Assembly (NCBI GenBank): GCA_037042915.1
Contig: CM073193.1
Span: 5,642,001-5,706,000 of the forward strand
Length of the DNA: 64,000 nucleotides
Direction: 5' to 3'
From: Auricularia sp. M13
Lineage: Eukaryota > Basidiomycota > Agaricomycetes > Auriculariales > Auriculariaceae
The notes under the pieces are model-generated. The model had not been told where the DNA came from. It did no database searches and saw only the letters and a list, made by a program, of their open reading frames with translations. The position numbers were made by a program, and so were the translations under genes. The number at the start of each line of letters is the position of its first letter. The first letter of the stretch is position 1. This document shows, piece after piece, positions 56,661-64,000 of this stretch.

Positions 56661-57511
56661 CTATAATGCCAGCAAAACATGAGCCTTCTTGAGTACTCGG
56701 TTGACACGAGCCAAGCCCTCGTCCACAGTCTCCGTTCTCGACGCCATCAGGCCCATCGACAAGGGCAGCATGACCGTGCGTGGACCGCCAGGAGGCCCAG
56801 GACGCACAGGGCCATCGGGAGTCTCCATCTCGTCGTCAACGTACGCCGCCCGGACCTTCGGCAAGAACGTGCTGTAGTCGTACGCAAAGTGGCTGCTCCG
56901 CGCGTGGTCCTGCCACTCGAGCGCCATGCGCACGATGCGCGACACATCCGACCACAGCTCGCGCAAGTGGCTAGCGACGCTCGCGCGGTCGCGGAAGATG
57001 GCGAGCCCAAGGACAAGCGTGTCGAACATGTACTTCGAGATGGCGGGCACGAGCGCGGCGTCGTCGCGCCCTTTCTTCATCGTCTTGTACGTCATTGCGC
57101 GCCAGCGGGCGCCCTGCTCCTGTGGAACTGGAAACACACGCCGTCAGCACGGGCACACAGAGGGGATCAATACGCACCATCGGACTGGATATTTTGCTGT
57201 AGTTGTAACAGGAACGCGCCCAACCGGTCGTCGGATTGCGAGAATTGGAGCGGCATGAACGACGCGAAGACAGTGATGAACAGAAGCCAGTGCAGAACGG
57301 CCTGGGTCGTGCTGGCGACAGCCTCGGGTACGGTCACAGACGCCGCGGCAGAGTGCTCGAGGAAAGGGCGCAGGTACTGGAAGAGGTCCTCGTCCACCTG
57401 CTTCAGCGCCCAGGCATGCTGGTGCATGACGATCTCGCGCCGGCCGCGATACAGCTTCCTGCTCACGCGACGCGAGAACTCGTATACCGCATTGGAGATA
57501 TCGTCGAACAT
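56661..57511 (-). CDS. Unknown 266-residue protein, two exons
   Basis: Exon 57511-57178 (ATG, MFDDISNAVYEFSRRVSRKL) is joined through a 50-nt phase-1 intron (GTGCGT...TTTCCAG) to 57127-56661, which stops after KKAHVLLAL. The frame is consistent. It contains EIVMHQHAWALKQVDEDLFQ, one moderately hydrophobic stretch VLHWLLFITVFASFMPL, KYMFDTLVLGLAIFRDRASV and a Pro/Gly linker VRPGPPGGP. It is largely helical. It lies 70 bp downstream of the coiled-coil gene on the same strand. They could be one transcript, but the coiled-coil frame has its own stop. Not recognised. Confidence 0.6.
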
Positions 57512-57582
57512 CGTCACAATATCTATCCAGAAGTCAACATTTGATTACTCGTTCGGTAATTACAATCACGCACCCTTCTCGT

Positions 57583-60500
57583 TCATATCGTCTCCGCACT
57601 CGAGGGCAGGGACGCGACGCTGGCCGTCGCCGACGCCAGCTCCAATTGCTGCCTCGTCTCCACGAGCTCGCTAGCAAGCTTCGCCTCGCGCGCTGCGCTG
57701 GTCGATTGCATCGTGGCCAGCTTGAGCTCGACGCTGCGCAGCTTCCTCTGCAGGATGTTGCCGTAGTCCTTGTGGGTCGCGAGCTTGGACTCGGCGCGCG
57801 CAAGTGCATCACGCAGATCGCGAAGACGCGCTTCCTGCTGCCAGATCTTGTCCTCGAGTTGCTGCCGGACTGACGTCTCGGACTCCGTGTCGCTCTCCTG
57901 CTGCCGCCGCGGCGTGGGCGTCCGCGAGCCATCAGCGAGACGCTGACGACTGCTACCCTGGCGTGGAGTGTGCTCAATGAAAACATCCCGACTTCCAAGC
58001 TCAGAACCGCGCAGGTCTTCGACTAGCACCTGCAAATCGCGCGCCTGCGAGGCATTCGAGCGCAGCGGCTCAAGGTCGGCCGTCAACGTCGCGATCACGC
58101 CCGCCTGTTCCTTCTCGCGGTCGCGCAGTAAGCGCACCTCATCCTGGAGCGGGCGCAGCTTCTCGACTTCGGCGCTCAGCTCGGCCGTTGTAGCCGCCTT
58201 TGCTTCCATCTCGCGCAGGCCCTCTCTTTGTTTCTCGAGGTCGTGAGTCAGCGTTACGATCCTCTGTGCCTGCTCCTCAACGGTCTTCGCGAGCACCCTG
58301 CCGGCGTCCAAATGCTCCTCGAGTCGGTTAATCTCGAGCTCCTGCTCATGCAGCCGGCGCTCAAGCTGGTCCACCAAAGTGCTCTGCTGCCTGAGGTTGG
58401 CGATGGAGTCGTTCTTGACCTTGAGCTGCCGGTCGAGCTTCGAAACGCGTTGCTCAAGGGGCTGCAGGGACGCGCGCAGCTGGACGACGAGCGTGCGTTC
58501 TTCGGACAGCTTCTGCGGGAGCGAGCGCAGCGACTCCAGCTCGTTGGTCCGGGCGGCGATCGTCTCCTCGAGGTGGCGGGTATGACGGTCCTGCTCGACA
58601 ATGCGCGCCTCGAGGTCGTGAATGGACGCGACGAGCTGGGCGGCGCGCGCCTTCTCGTCGTCAAGCTTCTGCGGGAGCTCGCGCAGAAGGTCAAGCTGTT
58701 CCGACAGTTGCCGTACACGGCGCTCGTACTCCTGCGTCGACGCCTGCAGCTTCTCAGCACGCGCCTTCTCGTCGGAGAGCATTTGCGGAACACCACGCAG
58801 GGGCTCGATCTCACTCGTCAGCGCAGCGACAGCGGCCTCCCTGGCTTTCAACTGCTCCTCGAGTTGTCGCGTGTGCCGGTCCTGTTCAGCAATGCGCCGC
58901 TGCAGGGGCGGTATGGCGTCCCGCAGCTGGTCCACAAGCGTATTCTGCTCCGTCAGCTTCCCGCGCAGCAGCACGATGCCCTGCTCCAGCGGCGCGATGG
59001 AGCCGCGCAGCCGGTCCACGAGCGAGGTCTTGTCCGCCAGCTTGTGTTCCAGTTCCGACACGGCGACGCCGCGGTTGCGATGCTCGTCCGCCAGGTGGCG
59101 CTTCGCGGCGTCCGAGTCCGCCAGTCGCGCTTCGAGTGCCGCGTATTCGCCTTTAAGAGCGACGATGGTGTCCGCCTGTTCCTTCGACTCCTGCGCGTGG
59201 AGGAGAGACGCGTCCAGCTGCTCGTCCTGGATACGCTTCAGCGCCGCCTCTCGCTCAGTCAGCGTGCCGCGGAGCGTCTCGAGCTCGGTCGTCAAGGTCG
59301 CAATAGTCGAAGCTTGCTGCTCAGCGTGTGCCTTGCCGGTCTCCAGCAGCCCCACAAGCGTCGTCAGGCGCTCCTCCAGCGGCGCGAGCTGGCCATGCAA
59401 GTTCTGCAGCAGCGCATCCTTCTCGACCACAACGCCACGCAACGGCTCAAGTTGGGCAATAACAGCAGCCTGCTCGCCGATGACGTTCTTGCCCTTGGCG
59501 AGCATCTCCGCGAGCCGGGAGATGCGCTGCTCGAGCGGCGGCAGCTGCTCGCCCAGGTCGCGCAAGAGCGCGTCCTTCTGCTCCAGCACGCCCAGCAGCC
59601 GCTCACGCTCGGCGTCTTTGGCCTTGGCATCCTCGCCGGCCACCGCGAGCTTCTTGCGCAAATCGTCGACGAGCGCACCCCACTCCGCCGCGAGCGCCGG
59701 CAGCGGGCGCAGCGGCTCGAGCTCCGTGACCAGCGCGTCCTTGGCCTCCTCGAGCGTCTTCATCTCCACGCGCAGTTCGCCAATCGAAGCCTCCTTCTCC
59801 CGTACAGACTGGGTCAGCTCGGCGATGGCAGCGTCTTTCTCCTGGACGGCGAGTTTGGCGGCGGCGAGCTCGTCCTGCAGCCGGCGGTGTACCTGGTCGA
59901 GGTCAGCCATCCGGCGCGCCGCCTGGCCGACGAAGGCGCGCATCTGGACGAGCACGCGACGTACAGACTCGAGCTCGGCGTGCAGCGCGGCGATCGTCCC
60001 CGCCTGCTCGTCCGCGTGCGCCGTGCGCGCTTTCAGCTCGCTCTGTGCCTTTCCCGATGTATTGTCAACATCGAAAACAGTTAGAGGAGATATGGCGAGG
60101 GAAGGACGCACTTCGTCTAAGTCGGTCTTGAGTGCATTACGCTCGTCGGCAGATGCATTGAGCGAGGTCTCGAGCTCTGCGATCCGCTGCTCCAGTGTCG
60201 CAGCCTTCGTGCGGGCATCCTCAATAAGGCCGTCCTTCTCGTCCACCAGCGCGCGCAACGCCGCCAGCTCGTCTGCGGTCTTCTTCCGCGCCGCGAGTTC
60301 ATCCTAGAATAAAAACAATCAGATCAGCACTCGCGCCAAACCAGCGCGACGGGGCAAAAGAGAAACGCACAGCAGGGGAGTCAGAATTCGGCGTCGCGAC
60401 GTGCAGCCGATGCAGCTCGTCGGCGAGCGCGGTCTTCTCTGCCAGTTGCGCGCGCAGAGGTTCGAGCTGGTCGGCAAGAGCTTTCTTCGTGGCGAGCTCC

Positions 60501-63162
60501 CCTTCGAGTTTCAGCTTGTCGGCTTCGAGTTGGGCGATAAGCGCAGTCTTCTCGTCCAACTGGGCCCGGGCAGAGGCGTGCGCGGCCAGCTCGCTCTCGA
60601 GACGTAGCTTATCGGCTTCGAGCTCGTTGACGCGAGCAGCCTTGTCGTCTGTCTTCAGCGTCGCGAGCTCTCCCTCGAGGCGCAACTTGTCGGCTTCCAG
60701 CTCCTTGAGCAGCGTCGTCTTGTCGTCCGTCGGGGCCTGCGCCTTCAACGTCGCCAGCTCGCCTTCGAGTTTCAGCTTGTCGGCTTCGAGTTGGGCGATG
60801 AGGGCGGTCTTCTCGTCCACTTGCGCTTGGGCGGAGGCGTGCGCGTCGACCTGGGTCTTCGCAGCGGCCAGCTCGCTCTCGAGGCGCTGCTTGTCGGCTT
60901 CGAGCTGCGCGACGAGGGCAGCCTTGTCGTCCGCCTTCAACGCAGCGAGCTCCTCCTCGAGGCGCTTCTTGTCCACTTCGAGCTGCGCGACGAGGGCAGC
61001 CTTGTCGTCCACCTTCGACGCAGCGAGTTCGCTTTCAAGTCGCTGCTTGTCTGCTTCGAGCTGGGAGACTAGAGCGGTCTTGTCGTCCGCCTTCAACGCC
61101 GCAATCTCCCCCTCGAGCCGCACCTTGTCAGCCTCGAGCTCGTCGACCCGCGCAGTCTTGGCATCCCGCTCCGCCTTCAACGCAGCGAGCTCGCCCTCGA
61201 GTCGCTTCTTGTCAGCTTCGAGTTGCGCGACGATGGCAGTCTTGTCGTTGGCTGCTGCCTCAGTCTTCAGAGCCGCGAGCTCCCCTTCAAGCCGCTCCTT
61301 ATCTGCCTCAAGCTCCCCAACGCGCGCAGTCTCACCCTCAGCAAGCTTAGCGACCTTGAGCTGCAGCGCAGCCAGCTCGCCCTCGAGCGCCTCCACGCGC
61401 GCCGTCTTCTCGACGAGCAAAGCACGCGTGGCAGCCTGCTCGTCCGCGCCCGCCTTCGCCCGCGCATGCTCAGCCGAAAGCGCCGCGAGCCGCGCCTCGA
61501 GCCGCTCCTTCTCGCGCTCGACGTCCGCGAGGCCGTACAGCCCGCTGCGCAGGCCGTCGACGAGCGCGTCGCGCTCCGCCAGCGCCGCGTCTTTCTCGCT
61601 GAGAGCCTTTGCGCGTTCGTCTGCGAGGGAATTGGCGGAGGTGAGTTGCTTCTCGAGGGTCTGGATGTGGGCGTCCCGCTCGGCGATCGTAGCAGCGCGT
61701 TCGGAGGCCAGGGCGTTCGCGCCTGCGAGTTTGTTCTCCAGGTTCTTCAGCCGCGCGTCTTTCTCGGAAATAGTTGTGCGTAGGGAGTCAAGGGTGGCGA
61801 GGGTCGCGTCGCGCTCTTTGGTCAGGGCGTCGAGCTGGTTGCGCAAGTCGAGATCGGCGGCGAGTTGGGAGTCAAGCGCGGCGATGCGGCGCTCCATGTC
61901 GTCGATGAGCGCGTCTTTCTTGGCTACGACATCCGGTAGCGCGCGCAGGGGTTCCAGTTCGGCCAGAGCGTCTGCGCGAGCCTGTGTTGCGGCGGCGTGC
62001 TGCTCTCGCAGGGCCGAGTGCTGCGCTTCGAGGGCGGTATGCTCATCCTCGAGCGCGGAGAAGCGGTGCGCGGCGTCCTTGTTGGCGGCCTCGAGCTTCA
62101 GGACAAGCGGGCGGAGCGACTCGAGCTCGGCCTTTTGCGTGTCGATGGTGTCCTTCTGCGCATCAAGCTGCGCCTTCTGCGCGTCGATCGTGTCGTTCAT
62201 CTTCCTCGCCTCCTCGTTGGCCGCGTACTGCTCGTCCTCCATCAGCCGCAGCGTGCGCTCCAAATCCGCCACACGCTCCGGCAGCGCCTTCAACGGCAGC
62301 AGCTCAGCCACCGTCGCAGCCTGCTCGAGCTCCTTGCACACCGCGGCGTCCAACCGCTCCTGGAGCCGGTCATTCTCGCCCTGCAGCGCGGCGACGCGCA
62401 CGGCGAGGAGCTCGTGCTGCGCGGCGAGCGGGCGCGCGCGCTCGAGCTCGTGCGCGAGGCTCTGCGCGTGGGCGCGGCCGGCGTCGAGCGCGTCCTCGCG
62501 CCGGCGGATCTCGCGCTCCTGCTCGGCGATGCGGCGCTGCAGCAGCGGGATGGTGTCGCGCAGCTGGCCGATCAGCGCGCTCTGGTCCGCGAGCAGCGCG
62601 CTGAGCTGCTGCGCGGTGCTCGCGTTGCGCGCGCCCGCGGCGACCTGCTCCTCGAGCTCCTTGGCGCGCTGCTCGAGCGAGGGGATCGTGTTGGATTGCA
62701 GCTGCTCGACGAGCGCGTCTTTCTCGGATAGGCGTTGGCGCAGCAGACGCTTTTCGCGCGAGGAGAGTTTCGTTTTGACGAACGTCTGCGATGATGGGAG
62801 GCGTCAGCTGAGAGTCCTGGCGGTGTCAACGACGGGCTCACCGTCGTCCGCGAAATCATCTCTGATGGAGACTTGGTGCTGGAGCTGGACGGGGAGTTCA
62901 GGATGGGCAATGGGCGATGGACAGAGTACGCGTAGACCCAGGCGACGGGTGCAGAGGTATATGATGCGCCGACCAGCAGGGAGCCTCGTGTTCGTCCCTT
63001 CTCTGGCAAGGACCTCGGCAGAATGCCTGTCGAATGTTTCAGCACGTGGGTGTGAAAGGGGCGACAAGGGAACGCACCCTTGCGCCTGCATGGCCATTGG
63101 TCGAGCTTCGAGGCTTCGCCCTGCTTCACTGTGCCAGGAGCGCCAGACCTATAGCTATGCAA
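57583..63162 (-). CDS. Very large coiled-coil protein (at least 1,690 residues)
   Basis: Exons 62785-60371 (805 codons), 60303-60112 (64) and 60048-57583 (821 plus stop) are in phase, with introns of 67 and 63 nt. An upstream exon ending MISRTT at 62842 joins by a 56-nt intron; the true start further up (to about 63162) is not fixed. Nearly the whole length is heptad-type coiled coil. Between about 61330 and 60450 there is an array of ~18-residue modules of the form LVAQLEADKxRLExELAALKxDDK. Later parts repeat LEPLR, LPQKL and DKARAAQL-like phrases. The N-terminus is basic (KTKLSSREKRLLRQRLSEKD); near the C-terminus a linker has SSRQRLADGSRTPTPRRQQES. Family resemblance is to long tethers or cytoskeletal/Golgi-type coiled coils only. 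The 63-nt intron is open in frame, so its retention would add 21 residues. Confidence 0.8.
60450..61330 (-). repeat. Degenerate ~54-bp tandem modules in the coiled-coil gene
   Basis: About a dozen copies of a module encoding [AV]xQLEADKxRLEGELA[AT]LKxDDKTA, diverged from one another and with some spacers. Protein-level repeat. Confidence 0.8.
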
Positions 63163-64000
63163 TCCGACTGCGCATAGTGTGAGGGGGAGACAATGCGCTG
63201 CTCAATAGCAATGCTGGCGTGCAAGACGCGCTGAAGGCGTGTGTGTACACCGGTATTGTGAAATGAGCGCCCGTAGAACTCTATTGTGTTCCATTGAATG
63301 CGATCGAAGGCTTCAGCGCTTCAGCCGCGACGTAATTGAAAGCGCCATGCAAGACCTGGGATAGCAGAAATGGCGCTGCAAGCCGCGGAAACGGTGTTGA
63401 GCAGGAGTCATGATCAAACACCTTTTCGGGCTCCGCACACGACGTGCTCAAGCGCCGTCTTCAAGTTTTGCATTTTCCGGCGAGCGATCACCAACTAAAC
63501 GAACTGGGTCAAGGAGGACAATCAGCACTTCAATGAGAGATGAAGACGAAGAGACCTGCATTCTCCAGAAATCGATCGGCATAGGACGACTGCATCACAC
63601 TCCTGTTCGAAACCTGATTGGTCACTCGCGCGCTGGCGCGAACTGCAGCCGGAAACGTTCGAACCACGAGATACGGTGCATATGCATGGGTAGGACGATC
63701 TCCGTAAACCGACCTGGCAAAGGTCCGTGAGTCATATGCATTATATAGAAATGCCCTGCTGAAGTTCGTGAGTCTCCTCATGCACAAATGTCGACGTGCT
63801 TTGGCGTCAATGTCATGTGAATGACGGTAACTTATGTTGAAAGAGGTACATACCCAGAGGCGGGAGGTCGTTCATTATCAACGCGAGTAGATCAGTCCCA
63901 CTAGACGTGTACAAATTCTGCGGCCAGCCCTTTATGAACCCTCGAGGCTAGCATCTGTCGAAGCATTGACAGTGACGACTCACTGACGAGCGTACACAAG
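63163..64000. other. No convincing gene
   Basis: One open frame of 106 codons from 63410 (MIKHLFGLRTRRAQAPSSSF, with TKRTGSRRTISTSMRDEDEE) could be an exon. It has no second line of support. Confidence 0.25.

Noticed and set aside
58228-63182. Very long plus-strand open frames (up to 897 codons) opposite the coiled-coil gene
   Set aside because: They are antisense shadows. The minus-strand codon choice (GC-rich third positions, few TTA/CTA/TCA) removes stops from the other strand, and the predicted proteins are low-complexity Ser/Arg or Leu/Arg strings.

Overview
The window looks like genomic DNA of a basidiomycete fungus, probably an agaricomycete. Its genes are split into short exons by introns of about 40-80 nt that mostly run GT...AG with a CTNAC/CTGAT-like branch site, GC is moderate, and recognisable pieces (EFL1/Ria1, Dbl-type RhoGEF, flavin polyamine oxidase, S-adenosylmethionine synthetase, C2H2 finger) are all eukaryotic. 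No RNA genes, CRISPR arrays or bacterial operons are seen. No reverse transcriptase, integrase, capsid or transposase motif was recognised by eye.

1-22.3 kb is a patchwork of recent duplications. Two arms of a ~3.05 kb inverted repeat (1-3045 and 19310-22342) each carry three small genes: G1, and the divergent pair G2/G3, which encode short proteins with a C-terminal membrane helix. Between the arms lie a RhoGEF (DH domain) gene, a gapless 4.12 kb tandem duplication (5513-9636 / 9637-13757), two divergent pairs of small genes (13905-14399 with 14886-15898; 16293-16676 with 16870-17206) and a six-exon C2H2 zinc-finger gene (17644-19127). The 3' part of that gene recurs nearly identically, inverted, at 37870-39394, fused to the 5' end of a different paralogue.

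22.3-51 kb is a repeat-rich stretch with decayed or truncated copies of conserved genes: an EFL1 ribosome-assembly GTPase (25162-27061), a polyamine oxidase (29727-31244) and the first exons of S-adenosylmethionine synthetase (50838-51190). Among them sit several small genes of unknown function and copies of a dispersed repeat (R1, six copies in the window). Two longer unknown genes face away from each other at 39561-41315 and 42537-44015. A 375-residue protein with an acidic repeat domain followed by membrane helices lies at 48903-50156.

51-56 kb is mostly non-coding as far as I can see. 56.6-63.2 kb is quieter and holds two well-built minus-strand genes: a 266-residue unknown protein and a coiled-coil protein of at least 1,690 residues.

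Exon maps were made by hand. Where I write that phases agree, exon lengths were counted and the frame carries through; elsewhere the gene boundaries are approximate.
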